Origin: Celoporthe dispersa
Lineage: Eukaryota > Ascomycota > Sordariomycetes > Diaporthales > Cryphonectriaceae
Assembly (NCBI GenBank): GCA_016584495.1
Contig: WAID01000004.1
Location: forward strand, 1,426,001 to 1,490,000
Direction: 5' to 3'
DNA length: 64,000 nt
Positions 32,426-45,461 of this stretch are shown one piece after another (position 1 is the stretch's first letter; each line of letters starts with the position of its first letter). A program made the position numbers and the translations under genes. The notes beneath the pieces were generated by a model. That model was given only the letters and a program-made list of their open reading frames with translations. It was not told the DNA's origin and searched no databases.

Positions 32426-33868
32426 CGGGACGTCGCGACGGTCGCTTCCGTCAAACACGGGTCAAGGTCAGAACCAAACTATCGATCGTATGTCTCTCGA
32501 ATGATCTCGTTATCGATGTCGGACAGCGCGATCGCACTCGTGAGGAAGGAATCGAGTAGTGTTGCGAAATTAACAATGTGAACAGAAGCTTAGGAATGTC
32601 TTGTGACGTCGCCTCGGAATCGCAACACCTTCGTGGTCGGTCGAGGGGTGGAGAAGCGAGAAAAGCACGATGACAAGAACGGCAGAATCGATCACCAGAA
32701 ACGAAAATGTCTGATCGCCGCGCAGAACGAGGGGACGCGCCGACCCAGAGCAGGTTTGAGAAGAATTGGGCGATGGATAGTTAGATTATCGTAGCGAGTG
32801 ATAAGAAGTGGAATGTCTGAGACGATACGTTTGCATCGATTAACGAGGGAAAGGGTCAAATGGATTGGGCATGGTCGGGAGGGAGTCCAGGTTTGGGGGG
32901 TGGTGGGAGGTAGGATTTCAAGGTCTGGTTACGAGGAATTGGCACATGAAAATGTTGGTTGGCTTCTACCGTGCGATAGCGTGCTTGCGTGCATAGTAGC
33001 TGACACTAGCTTGGCACGAGAGTGGCTCGTGGGGGGTTCCAGTACATCCCTTGCTTACCCGCATCTGTTTTATGGGTCATCTTTCCCTGGAAACGGCCTG
33101 GACGAGGCGGGAACGCCCCCTGACTCCACTGCTATTCTGGGTTTTCCACACCACTGTGTCTACAGCACAGCACTCTACTATGAAGCAACTTGGCAAAGTC
33201 TCCAGTCCTTTAACTTGACGCTTCCGACTTACCTCGATAGTTTCAACGGACCAGAACACTGCAGGCCAATCCCTTGCAGCCACACAACATGGTCGCAGCT
33301 CGCTGGAAACTTAGGCACCTGCTGTCCCAAGTGTACGAAGCCGCCTCGGGCTGCCAACTTTGCACAGCACCCCAAATCTGCGACGGGGTCCACGTAAGCC
33401 CCCCTACCTTATTGTACACAGTATCCCCGAGTCTTCCGCACCACCCCCATACCACCTCGCATTCATCTACCGTGTACCAACATGGCGTTGTTTCGATTTA
33501 ATATATCGTGACCACCCTTTTGAGGACCACTGATACGTCATGGGGCATCATCACCCGAGAGTCTTCCCGGATACCAGGGGAGCGAGGCTTGCATGTCACA
33601 GGCTCGGGAGATGTACAGACTTCTCTGCTCCTAAGCGGCGATCCACTGACGAGGAATAACCTAAAAAATGCAACTTGTATTTTAATCTTCGAGCTTGCGC
33701 AACGGTCATTCTTGTTGGTTATCAATAGCATGTATAAATGATACAAAAAATGCAGGTTCATCATATATACATGAGGTGTGCTTGAGGCATCGAGCGCCCC
33801 AGGATTCAATGCCCAGGCCTGCTACTGCTGTCGGCCAGGCGGATCGCGCGGCGTCTGGTCTTGTCTGC
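32426..33868. other. YND1 upstream region; no confident gene
   Basis: This 1.44-kb stretch holds the YND1 promoter and leader and the 3' flank of the coiled-coil gene. A plus-strand ORF beginning at the ATG at 33289 (VAARWKLRHLLSQVYEAASG) could be the start of a small gene, but nothing recognisable follows. No repeats of note. Confidence 0.35.
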
Positions 33869-34471
33869 TCAGACAGAGAAACGCTGCTCAACCAACGCCA
33901 GCCTCTTCTCAGTCGTACTCGGACTCCACTGCAGGCCGTTGCGCTCGGCCTCGGCCTTGTCGAGCTGGGTTCTGAGCTGCTGGTTTTCCTGGGCCAGCCT
34001 CTCCGCCCTGCGACGCGAGAGAGCCTCGACCCTCTTGTAGTGCTCGAGAAATACATCTCGCTGTGCAAGCTTTCGCTCAAGGGAAGTGGGCCTCTCCTTG
34101 TGGCCAGCACCTGGCTCCTCCTGTGCCTCGGGATGTTGAGTGACAGCAGCATTCTGGACTTTCAGGCGCGAGATTTTATAGACTTGGTTCTGGATCTCTG
34201 CCACGGTGGTGATGTTCTGGAACTCCAGAATGTCCACCTTGACCAGCGCCCACAGTGTCTTCAGCGTCTCCTCCACAACCGCGTGGTCGTTCTTCAGGTT
34301 TTGGAGCTCCTCGGTCACAATAACACGCTGCGAAATTGCGTCGTGGAGGGCCGAGTTCAGCTGGCGGCTCTCCGTCTGCAGTTGGCTGTTTTCCTCCATG
34401 AGCTGCCTGCTTCGCTGTCCGTGTGGGCCGCGTGGGCTTGGAAGGTCCAGGATGTTAGCTGACGAGCTCAT
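33869..34471 (-). CDS. Unrecognised coiled-coil protein
   Basis: I do not recognise this protein. Starting at the ATG at 34471 it has 200 residues: MSSSANILDLPSPRGPHG, then a long heptad-like helix (RQLMEENSQLQTESRQLNSA, EELQNLKNDHAVVEETLKTL), a Pro/Gly/Glu linker (PEAQEEPGAGHKERP) and a second charged helix (RRRAERLAQENQQLRTQLDK) ending EKRLALVEQRFSV. The open frame continues upstream to 35419 for another 316 codons of Pro/Arg/Ser-rich sequence without heptads. I read that as leader sequence, but a longer protein is possible. The second helix resembles a leucine-zipper dimerisation region, but no basic DNA-binding motif precedes it. Confidence 0.55.
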   Translation of the reverse strand: MSSSANILDLPSPRGPHGQRSRQLMEENSQLQTESRQLNSALHDAISQRVIVTEELQNLKNDHAVVEETLKTLWALVKVDILEFQNITTVAEIQNQVYKISRLKVQNAAVTQHPEAQEEPGAGHKERPTSLERKLAQRDVFLEHYKRVEALSRRRAERLAQENQQLRTQLDKAEAERNGLQWSPSTTEKRLALVEQRFSV

Positions 34472-36010
34472 CTTACGGACTCGGAGCCGGCCAGGCTTCT
34501 GACCAACCCAGGAAAATCTATTCCCACGGGGCGCCTCTGGAACTTCTTCGAAGACGGTAGGTAGAATGAGTATCTTCTTGCCTCTGTACCTCCGGTTCCT
34601 TCTCCCTCTATTTCCGTGACGGATTGAAGAGCGCGAGGGCGCGCTGTGATCTGCTGCGGAGGCACGATTTGTAGGACGAGGAAGAGGCCGTCCAGGCCAA
34701 GACAGGCGGCCATAAGGGAAGGGGTGGCTCACGGGAGGGAGGCGGAAGCTTTGGAGATGTCGCTCGGCAGGGAAGAGGGAAAGGTTGGGAGGAATAAGGG
34801 GGGAAGGCAAGTATCCAACGCTCACCTCGAACGCTTTCTCCTTGGGATGGAAGGGAGGGGCCAGTGCTACGTCCACGTTGATGTGCACGAGCTCGGTGAT
34901 ATGGTCTCTGAGGCCCGAAACGGCTCGTCTCTTCCTCAGCTGCGGAAGAGTCTTCTCGGCTCTCTTATAAAGCCGTGCCAGCGCGAAAGGCAGTCTCCCG
35001 CGGCTTATGGCCGTGGGCTCGGCATTCGACCTCATCACGTTGATGGCACCGGGAGGAGGAGACCAGCGGGTCGACTGGGCGAGATGTCGGGGGGGCTTCT
35101 CGGGGCCAGAAAAAGACCACCCACTTGCACCGGCCGGCGAGCCTGGCCCGAAACAGATCGGCTCCCGGTGAGCGTGCCCCGTCTTGAGCGGCAGCATGCT
35201 GGTATGTTGGAGCAATTCGAGTCCGATATAAACTTCCGAGAAACGCCTTATGTGAACAAGCACACGATTGCACTCGGTGGCAACGAAGTTGACGGGTGCC
35301 GGTGACTCAGGAAAGAGCTGCAACAGATATAAGAGGTTCACTCGGTCGCCTCTCGTCAGGTAACAAACCAATTGTTCGACTACATGGCCACTGCGATCCG
35401 CTCCAAGCATTTTCCCCATTGTGTGAACACAATCACCATTGTTCGTGCCCTTTGCTTTGTTGCAAAGGCGGCGGGAAATTCAGTCAGATCAGCGACAAAG
35501 ACGTGTCTTCGTGCTCGAATGTTTCCAATTTGATCTTCCAACTTTTGTATTACAGCGTTTGGGGCTCTCCCTTATGTCCTCGGCAGAAGCATAGTCTGCA
35601 GAAACGAGGGCTTAGCTACGATTGAGAGGAATTGCCCGATATTTTTGACAACATCCGACGCGACTGCACAGGCGGACGGAATGCCTCTTCTGAGCGCTTG
35701 AATGGAAGACGGGAGGTGTGGCCGTCTAGGTCGAGTAACGCCCTGCACTGGAAGGCACTGGTCACGGAGTGGTTTTCTCAGACTGTTAGTCCGGATCTCG
35801 AAAAGCTCTATTCTCACGGATCCATGACAATGACCATGGCCAAACTTTCGCTAATCACGCTGTGACAGCACTGGTGTTCGTACTTGAGTGTTTACAATAT
35901 AAGTCCCTCAAGGTCTTGCAAAACGTCATGTTCTTCGAGCCAGTGTACCAAATCAATAGCCACTATAACAAGGAAGCCGGCACGCTCCAACATGTAAATC
36001 ACCCTGTTAT
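34472..36010. other. Intergenic region between the coiled-coil gene and HEI10
   Basis: It includes the open but unrecognised upstream extension of the coiled-coil frame (to 35419) and a plus-strand ORF at 35632-35865 (contains NALHWKALVTEWFSQTV) that matches nothing I know. No RNA gene or repeat was seen. Confidence 0.35.
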
Positions 36011-37460
36011 TCAAGCTTCGGAGGGGAGGTCGCTACCAATGCCGCGGAAGCCTCGCGCCGTGTCATCATACGGCCGTGCGCCTGGACGATGGACTGCCGA
36101 GAAAGATCAGTAAAGCGTCGACCAAACAGGTTAGAGAATGCAGAGTCATACCGCGTGGTCGCACAGGGGAAACAAGGGCACCAACCACCGCAGGTCCCTG
36201 GCTGGTCTTCACGTGAGAAGTCAACCCGACTCCACGGAAGGCGTCAGCACTCCTGCGCTGATTACTATGTAACTCTCGTAGAGGCTGTCGAGTCCTTCCT
36301 AAGCTGTGCAGTGCCACTGTATTTCCAGCAACGAGTCCCGGCCCTGCTGGAAAACCCGACACCATCTGTACCTCGCTGCTGTCCACGGGCCGAGGATATT
36401 GCAGGCACATCAACTATCAAAGTTCAGCAAATTTGATGCCTTGGGTCTCAACCGTGTCTTTACATACCAAGTGAGGGTGTTGACCTTGCCCACGCAAGAT
36501 TTGGGATATCTGCTGGACCAATGTGAGGCGAAATAGACACTGAAACTTGTGGGCTCTGCCCGTTGCCATATTTACTGGCCATATAAGATGTCCTCAGCTG
36601 CTGTCGGTAGGGCCGTTCCTGAGGCCCTCCACGGCCTAAGCCATAGAGGGTCGTATCAACAGAATCGGACGCAGCATCTTGTATGGGGCCATGCATTGCC
36701 TTGCGCTTGAGCTTATCGTAGAGTTCCTGGGTTTGGGATAACTTGTGGGTTTTTTCTTTGTATGCTTGAGATAAATCATTGTGCTTCCTCTGGAGTGCTT
36801 CCTGGTCCAAGGCCATGCCTGAGTTGGTTCAGCACATGTTGCTAGTGTTATCGTGAGTAGACCAAGACTTACTAGCAATTCTGTTTTGCAAATTGTTCAT
36901 CTTAAATTGAGATTCCTTGAGGAGACTGTCAAGTTCATCACTCAGAAGATTACATCGGTCCGACAAGGTCTTGAACTTGTGGCTTTCCCAGGTCCTGGAA
37001 TATCATGCCGGTCAGTATGGACAGGTAGCCCAGCTGCCAGTAGAGTCACAAACAGATCATGCTCCATCTGGTATGACCAGAAGTCCAAAGCACGTCCTGC
37101 ACACTCCATGATGGTACCTGGGTCAAGTCCACTCAGAGCTCTTGTCTTGAATTCCTCGCTGGGATTTAAAATGGTGACATAGACATCGTCTGGTCTAGGT
37201 AGGTGTGTCCCACAACTTGGACAGATGCGGTGATCAGGGGGAGGCACTGGTGAGGCCAGTTCGGTTGCCACAGTCAAGGCAGAGAAGATGGCTACACAGG
37301 GGGGGGGGGGGGGACAGTTAGAAAACAAGAAAACGTGTGGGTATTGAGAATGCCGGTGGGCCTACGAACAGGCCTGCACTCACCCGCAGGATGTCATCAA
37401 GGCTTGCTGACGCAGCTCCGTGCGGCACTCAAGCTCATTGCACCTAAATGGGTGGTCCAT
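36011..37460 (-). CDS. HEI10: HEI10/CCNB1IP1-type meiotic RING E3 ligase, six exons, one frame break
   Basis: HEI10 marks and matures meiotic crossover sites on the synaptonemal complex through SUMO/ubiquitin signalling. Exons on minus: 37460-37384, 37291-37054, 36994-36873, 36818-36485, 36378-36152 (or starting at 36375), 36093-36011; about 359 residues. The RING lies at about residues 1-57: MDHPFRCNELEC, TSCGHLLCLDC, then RICPSCGTHL. LNPSEEFKTRALSGLDP and IMECAGRALDFWSYQM are the fungal HEI10 signature. A coiled coil (DELDSLLKESQFKMNNLQNR to KTHKLSQTQELYDKLKRKAM) follows. The tail has RTRQPLRELHSNQ and FRGVGLTSHVK and ends RGFRGIGSDLPSEA. One extra base in the G5 run at 37237-37241 breaks the RING frame. 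The last two introns are inferred from splice sites and frame and are less certain. Confidence 0.83.
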
Positions 37461-37852
37461 GGTTGCAAATTTCATAAGAAAGTCATCGTACTGAGTCACA
37501 GGATGTTGTATGTCTGAAAAAATAAGGGAAGGTGAGCAGTGTGATTGAGAACGACGCCTGAAAGTACTGAAAGAAAGAACCACTGTCTTCAGTTGTAGTG
37601 ATGATTACATAATCAGCTTATGCTTTTTGGGGGGGGTGAGGTGTGGGGCCCCTTCCGCACAGAGCTTCCTGCACCTTCAAACGGTCTCCATTGTTGACTT
37701 CATCTTGACCAGGCACGGGGTCGAAGCTTCTTGGTAAGCCTTTCAAGATCAGGGGCGAGAGAAGGGAGAGTCTGGGATCCACAGCGGTTTCCCTCAACCC
37801 GCGCAAAACTCTTGGAAAATCGATACTCTCGGCACCTCACCACCTCTCCAAG
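37461..37852. promoter_or_regulatory. Shared divergent promoter HEI10/ULA1
   Basis: The two start codons are 392 bp apart on opposite strands. The block has a G7-8 run near 37630 and no TATA-like element. No ORF here is plausible, so it is taken as the joint regulatory region and leaders. Confidence 0.55.
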
Positions 37853-39733
37853 ATGACGGAAGTCGTGTTGACCCAAACGCCGCCCATACTCCACGGACCC
37901 TCCGACAAGGAGAAGAAGTATGATCGTCAGCTTCGTCTGTGGGCTGCTAGCGGCCAGGCAGCGCTTGAGTCAGCAAACATCCTCCTCCTCAACACGGGCT
38001 CGGGCACTGTAGGGATCGAGACGCTCAAGAATCTGGTCCTCCCCGGTACGCTACCTCTCGATGCCCCAAGCGAGACATGGAATTGCTAAGAGATCGCAGG
38101 CATCGGTCGCTTCACGATCATTGATGATGCTGTCATCACCGAGGCCGATCTTGGCGTCAACTTCTTTCTCGACGAGGCTTCTCTGGGCAAGTCAAGAGCA
38201 CAGTCCTGCGCAGAGCTCCTACTAGAGTTGAACCCGGAAGTCCAAGGTGACTGGTTCCCTAAAAACCAAGTTAGTCCCTCATCTCGACTTAAAGCAAGGC
38301 ACTCCCACGATGAGTCTGGCTGACAAAGACATGGGATAGGAGTCGCTGGACCTAGACAAGGTGCTCTCGGAGGCGCCGACCTTCACCATGATCGTCTACA
38401 GTTTCCCCATCCGTCCAGATGATTTGAAGGTCCTTCAGGACTACGGCAGGACACACCTCACGCCGTTGGTTGCCGTTCACTCGGCAGGTCTATACTCATA
38501 TTTTCGAGTAGGCCTGCCTGGTAGTTTTCCCATCGTGGACACACACCCAGACGAAACCGCCACAACTGATCTGCGACTGCTCTCACCGTGGCCCGAGCTG
38601 CAGACTTTTGCCGCTGATATGACGAAAGAAATCGACACTATGGACAACCATGAGCATGGACACTTACCATACGTGGTCATATTGCTGTACTTTCTAGGAA
38701 AGTGGAAGGATGCTCATGGAGACTACCCAAGGAAATATGCCGAGAAGACGGCGTTCAGGAAGACGGTTGCAGCTGGGGCGAGGACTAACAACCCAGAGGG
38801 TGGCGAAGAGAACTTTGACGAGGCGATCGCCGCCGTAGTAAAGACCGTAGTGCCGTTCAACTTACCATCAAGCCTGAGAGAGGTGTTTGACTACATTCAC
38901 GACGATCCGGTAGGTCCTTACCTCGTTTGTCGGTCACAAAGTGCTCCAGCCGTTGATTTTGAGGCGCTAATGTGAGGCTGTCCAGACTGAGCAACAATCG
39001 AGCTTCTGGGTCATCGCCGACGCGGTCAAGAAGTTCCATGAGAAGCACGGTAGTTTGCCACTCCCTGGCAACGTACCAGACATGAAGGCACAGTCCAAGG
39101 TCTACATCCAGCTCCAAAATATATACAAGAACAAGGCTCGGCGGGACATTGCCGAAGTGCTCGAAACAGTCAGGCAGTCTCCAGGTGGCGAGAACGTCGA
39201 TCCCGATGAGGTAGAGCTATTTTGCAAGAACGCTGCCTTCGTCAAGCTCGTCAATAACGGAGGGGCGGACGCTGGTCGTCTAGCAAGGGTTACAGGTAAG
39301 TGTCACCACCCCGCTGGGCATCGTTCTCGGTTTTGCAGGTCGCTCGATAGGTAAGGGTCACATGAGGTTGACTCACAATGCAGGAGAGCAACTAGCTCAG
39401 GACGCGAATGCGGAGGCCATGATGTCGCCTCTCTCGCTAATCCCCATCTATCTTGCTCTTTTCGCGACGTCACACAATCCCCAAGCCTCTGCAGAAGAGA
39501 TTGTGAAGGCCATCGGAGATATCGTTCCAGATGCCGCCGAAAATGAACGAGTGGTCAAGGTCGCTGAGGAGGTTGCCCGCGCTGGTGGCGGAGAACTACA
39601 CAACACATCCGCCTTGACTGGCGGCATGGTGGCCCAAGAGATCATCAAGATCATCACCAAGCAGTACATACCTGTCGACAACACCTGTATTTTCGACGGT
39701 ATAAGCAGCAGGTGCCAGGTACTTCGCTTGTGA
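37853..39733 (+). CDS. ULA1: NEDD8-activating enzyme E1 regulatory subunit (ULA1/APPBP1/AXR1)
   Basis: Ula1 pairs with Uba3 to activate NEDD8/Rub1 for cullin neddylation. Exons are 37853-38045, 38100-38269, 38340-38909, 38986-39295 and 39384-39733; all junctions hold frame, giving 530 residues, the usual length. The ThiF-like N terminus has SDKEKKYDRQLRLWAASGQ, the degenerate nucleotide loop NTGSGTVGIETLKNLVLPG, and GRFTIIDDAVITEADLGVNF. Later blocks are TPLVAVHSAGLYSYFRVGLP, PYVVILLYFLGKW, the catalytic-Cys-less middle region, and C-terminal NTSALTGGMVAQEIIKIITKQYIP with TCIFDGISS. The absence of an active-site cysteine is normal for this subunit. No frame break occurs in this gene, in contrast to its divergent neighbour HEI10. 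Confidence 0.95.
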
Positions 39734-42700
39734 GCCGCAGCGAGGATCTAATGCGCCCTTCCCGTCTTTTTTTTCTTTCTTTCTTTCCTTCCTTCACATC
39801 ACATGGGGCCCAGTTCTGGAGGGATGTGATTCTGAACCAAGGCAGCATTGTGACCGCAACAGCAGAAGACTGCTCGTTGCCGGCCTCGCAGCTCCGGCTG
39901 AATCAGGGCTGGGAACAGGGGAGGACTGGTGGAGGGTGCAGCTGGGTAGCTCCCCTAACCGTACTCCTTGTACGCAAGCATGGATTCCCTGACCAGTAGG
40001 CGGTAATCACTACGTCGTTCATCGCCCCCTTCGGGCCGCTGACAATTCGAGACCCGGTCACACCCAAAAAAAAGGGGGATCTCTTCGGACCGCAGGTCCT
40101 AGCAGTACTGCAACCCTGAGGTCGTTGTGTGAACAGGTAGGGCGGTCATTCCGAGATAGTGGGACCGCAGAGGTCAGGAATCAACACAGAATTCAAGTTC
40201 GCGTCCGGTCAGCTCCTCTTTTGATTAGGCTGCGTTGGATACGCGGCTACGGAAAGTCGCACAAAGCTCGCTGCCCATGAACCACCATGCGCGCCCACTT
40301 TATGATCGGCACCATATCGCTAACCTCACGGCAGCACGAGCATAGCCATGCAATCACAGAACCACTATTCGGACTGAGAGTCTGCAACGTTGCGCAAGAT
40401 GCAATGCTTTGGCACGTAGCAGCCGTTGACAGCCACACGCGTCTTCCCCTTGGACCTCTATTCAGTTCCTTCTACTCAAATCCCTTGTGTACAAGTGACT
40501 TGTGCACGCTGGAAGGACCAAGCCATCACCGGACATACAGAATGATGAGTTCAATGGGTGGACCACCGTCAGGTTATCCGGAACCAGGTCTGTCTACAGC
40601 CCGTGAACCGAGAGAACGACTTCAGCTGCTAAGTACTCACGTGTTGTATCGTGTTCTAGTGCTCGGAGGTAATAGTCAGTGCCGAAGGTATTACCGGCGC
40701 GAATAGGTAACTTTTGACTTCCAGCATGGTCTTGAAAATGGGCGGAACTGAAACTTAACCAACGGACCTCAGGCCAGCGTTACAGAGAACCACCCCTCGT
40801 ACTCGGGGGGGGGGGGCATTCAGCTGACAGGCGGGGGTGGCCCTGCATAGCTGCCCAGGCCCACTGTGCGTGTGGATGCCTGCTGGGTTACCCCAAGCAT
40901 GCAGACTCCTGAAGCACAAACAACAAGCTTCATTATAACGAAAATGAAGGCTGGATCCTTTGGCTCTTCATTGGAGGACCAGATTCGAGCACCCGGCGCC
41001 CGCAGTTGCACCCAAGAAACATGCAGCGGTGCCCGCCGGTCCACGAAACTGAATGACTGGGCTCTTCCAGACGTGGAGCCAATTGTGCAGGTGCGGAAAC
41101 AATCTTTCCAAATTGCAAGCCTTTCAGAAACGTACTGATGACGCGGTGAGAGCCTTCTGCGCCACGGCCAGACATATCAACTCCAAAAGGAAACCAGGCA
41201 AGGTGTGACAGGGCTCGGAAGAGGCCGATATCGACCAGCTGCGTGCGCTCCACCTCATCACCCTCCAAGGCCCTGCAGCAGAAAATTATCATTCCGGCCA
41301 ACTGCGTGTCATGCACAAGTGGACAACGCAAACTCTTCGTGCTGCTGATGGGACCGCATCAGGAAGCCCCCTTCCGGTCTGCCGAGCGCTGGGGCTCTGG
41401 GGCAGTCCCAGGGTCCCACTCGTCCGGCGCATTCCGTCCCACCAGCGGCCGAGGCCGGTGAACCAACGGCGGTTCCCTCGCTTTGCAACTGCATATCTGC
41501 GGGTAGATACGCTGCCAGCCCGGATGGATCTCAACCATGCGCAGAGGTGGAGAATGCGAGACCCTCGAAAGAGCGGTGCCAGAACTCGTCGTATGATATC
41601 CTTCAAGTCAAGAGAGGCTGGTTCATTGGGCAGTTGGAAGCGTGAACCGTCCAAGTCGCCTAAAGTTACCGATTCCATAAAGGTTCCACCTCCTTTCACG
41701 ACTTCTGCATGCTCGCCTCTGCGCAACAACGGTGGCCAAGTTGTTGAGTCAGTCAGATACGCGTTCCTCGATGCCATGATCCACGGCTCTTGTATGCGTG
41801 GAGCAGCACGGCTGCATGAGCTGTAACGCTCGTATCTGTCTGCTCGGGCAGGCCAACCCATATCTGGTACAACCAGTGTCCAGATGGGGCAATGGTCCAG
41901 AGGCACGGAGGAGAAGTTCAATCTGTGGGATGTTCAGGAAGCTGCGGGGCTGTCCACGCTCACTTCCTCTCTCTCTGTGTTTCTTAGATGATGGATCGCC
42001 AGGTGATGTATCATTTGGCGCTGAGGTCGATCCAGCTTCGAGCAGGGAGCATCTCATCTACAGGACTTCGACTTCCTAATGGGTTCGGTAGGCCCTTTGA
42101 GATGATTCCGGCCGAGCACGACGCGTGGGGGGGTGGGGGGGGGAGGGTTGAGCGGAAGCATGACTAGTCAGCTGGCTATGCATGCACATATGATTGGTAT
42201 CGCTTCAGTCTGTGCCTCCCCCTCCCCCCCCTCTTCCTTCACCCCCGGGTCCCTCCCTCCAGGACGTCTGCAGGTCCAAGGAGGGTCGTCCATGACCGGT
42301 ACTGGTCGAGCGGACAGCAGTCTGCCGAGCCACGACCATCATCAGTCCGTCATCTGCAGGCAGACATGTGAGGCGAGATTATACGGCGTACGTATATCGC
42401 ACCGCCAGAGGGAATGTGGAGAATGTGGCGGCTCGCCACTGGCGGCAGAGAGGGAGGTAGCAGACCGCGAATGCTACGCTCCACGACCAACGCAGGAACT
42501 CAGGCAGCCACATGGACCCTCGCTTCGATGTGTGTCGATCTAGCTGCCCTGCTAACCTATCAACGGCATCTTGACACCACCACCTGTCGTCAGCGGACTG
42601 TGCGGTGTGAGAGAAAAAGGAAGAAAGAAAAAAGATTATCGACACCACCGCGGCGACAAAAAGTGGAGGCCGTCGGGGTGTCAGGGCGGCGGAGGTGTTG

Positions 42701-44206
42701 CGGTCTCCATCGGTTGGCTCTCTCTGTCTCTCTCAATGCGTCTCTTGATTACCGAATGGATGGCAGGCTGACATGGGACCAGCTTGTTGGAGGGGTGGGA
42801 GCACATAAGTCGTACCGGCTGAGGTCACATTTTCACAGAAAGGTACCGCTGTCGTGATCGAACTCGGACCATGGTTGTTGTGGTCACAAAGCTGAGCCCG
42901 CCATGCCTCGATCTCGAGGCTCCAGCCAGAGCAGAGCTTCGTTTGGGCAACTGGAGAGGAGCTGGAAGCGAGCTCGTTAGTCGTCCCTCGAGCGTCTAGG
43001 GCCCAAACTCTCAGCTTGCCTCCAGACGAGACCAGAGGCGCTAGCGGCAAAGCGACATATTAAACATTGGGTCATGAGACAGAGCCTCAGGGCCGAGATG
43101 CCACTACGAGGAACAGGTCCTCTGCAAGCCGCCGTGAAAAGGTGGTAGGCGAACCAGTCGAGCCACTTGGTGATGTACTACCGTACACATGGCTCCAACC
43201 CTGACAAGACCTGACCAAGGTGCATCTACAGTAGTGCCAACAAAAGCAAACCTGCAGGCGTCCAAGGCGTCTCGCGCGGGCAGGAAGTGTGCCACTTAAT
43301 ATCTGATGGTCCACTACCAGGCCGTCACCGGAAATTAACGGCTGCCTCTTGCTGCTCTCAACGAATCAGTCCAGTGACGATGACGCTTTCAACCGGCAAA
43401 AAGACCTTTCTCTCTCTGTCTCTCTCTCCCTCTCCCAAAAAGACATGGCGTTGCGTGGAAGGGAGGAGGAGGGGGCGAGGGGAGAGGAGAGGCGAGTTGA
43501 TTTTGTCATTTCTCATGGCCTTGTGCGGACTAGATGTCTGCAGGTGCGCCACCGATCGGCGCAGAATCGCGGGCTTGTGCTTGGCTGATCTTGCTTTTTT
43601 GGGCCTCAGTGTCATTCACTGCTGACGAGGCGCGGCGTCACGCTTCCCTTGCAGCCAGCCAGCCAGACCTCTCGCTTCTGGGCCGCGTCCGGTCGAGCCT
43701 TGGGCAGAAGAAGCAAGAGACGACCGCACGAGATGGAGATGGCCGCCATCTTTCGTCATGGATCCGCCGGGGGGGGGGATGGGTAGACCCAGCGCGGGAT
43801 CGAAGAGATCCAACAGATCCTCATCGCAGTCGATCCTGGTGGCCGTGACCTCACCTTGCCAAGAGCCCTGTCTCCTTGTTTGGCATGTTTCAAGAGCGAC
43901 ACAAGACTAGGGACTAACGGCTCCACGAGGAGCAATATCCGAGCCTGCAAGCGAGATGGACTTTCGATGTCCATCCCCTACACCACCGCGGGAGGGCTAG
44001 CAGGGGACTTTGACGACGAGTGGAGGACTATTATCCACTCTCCACACCTTTAGGAATAAAGTTAAGGTTACTCGTCACATAACTTGGGCGAATAGCCGAG
44101 CAGCCCCTGTCTGGTCCTTGTCGCCTAACTATGGTACAGTCTGTCCTGTTCCTGACTGACCTTTGGAGCGAGGGGTCTTCCCCCTCCCTACCTCCGTCTA
44201 TCCGTG

Positions 44207-44210
<4 letters not shown>

Positions 44211-44253
<43 letters not shown>
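44211..44253. repeat. (CA)21 microsatellite
   Basis: About 21 perfect CA units are followed by imperfect CGCA units. This is the longest dinucleotide repeat in the window and lies in the gene-poor DNA before the Zn2Cys6 gene. Confidence 0.92.
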
Positions 44254-44257
<4 letters not shown>

Positions 44258-45461
44258 GCACGCGCATCTGGAGCTTCCTCCCTCTTGTTGATCCCCCCTC
44301 ACTTGACCCCTTGACGGATCAACACCAGGGTTCTCTCTTTGCCGGCCGACACATCATCACCTGCCCCTGGCCTACGGGCTTAGCCCCCGGTTCTTCAGGC
44401 TCTCTGGACCTTCAAGCCGATACATTCGAGGTACTATGCAGTACAGCTCGGTTAGCTGCATGATCCTCTCCCTGCACCTTGTCCCTCGGATGCCGTGCGC
44501 GGAGTACCTGACGATCGCCACGGCTCGCCGGAACCTGTGAGGTATACCACTTGTGTCTTTTTTCTTCTTCTTCTTTCTTTTCCTGTGCGGCTACTTGATT
44601 TTTTTTTTAGCCTTTTTTTCTTTTCTTTTTCTTTTTTTGCCCTTCTGACCCACGCGCGCTACAGGGTCTCCATACTTTTCCTCTTCCTGCTTCCGGGAGG
44701 GATCGGCTTTTGCTTCTGCTGTCGGCTCAACCTTTTGAGAGGTGCCTCTGGACTTGTTCATGAGGGCAACACCAACCAGCCCGTCCAAGGCTGCCCTCTT
44801 TGTGGACCAGGAATTGACCCAGCTGTCAAGTGTTCAGCTCAGGCACAGAGTCTTGGACTCCAAGTCCTGCTGTAGGTGGGTCATCCTCGGTGGTTTATCT
44901 TCGGTGGTTTGTAGGCTCCTGTCATGCGATTCAGTTTTCTGGTCGAGCTGTTTATTTCGAACGGCGCCCAAGCCGTAGTGGTACGGACCTGGGCCCCCTC
45001 CCCCTACTGTTGCTACTATGTACTTACTTTTCCCGCTGGTCCTTGTCAATGTCTCGTCTCGCCAGGGCAACCTCTCGCCGCGGCATTGGTCAGTAATGCA
45101 TGTGGCTCTCTGCCCATCCACACCCTGCCCCCCCCCCCTCCTCTTCTCCCCGAGGCTACACCACCCTCCTGCTAGGTAGCCCACCAATGAGCGTGGGTGG
45201 TCTCTTGTTGTACCCACCTCATCTGCTTCTGCGTCCTACCCTTGCAGTAGAGCATCGAGGTCCACATGCCCTCATATACCCCTCCCGCGGGCTGCCAGTC
45301 TGCCAGGCCTCTTGGACGGGCTGGACCACCGCCGGCGGTATGATAAACCAAGTGGTCACATTTTCCACCCAGAGTTTCCATACCTGCAACCCCAGGTGGT
45401 GGGCCATCAATATCTGCATGCATGCAGCGAGTGGCAACATATATGTGTACATATACTATGT

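Noticed and set aside
34472..35419. 316-codon upstream extension of the coiled-coil frame
   Set aside because: It has no heptads or conserved blocks, a composition change at the ATG at 34471, and is probably leader plus intergenic DNA; kept only as an alternative.
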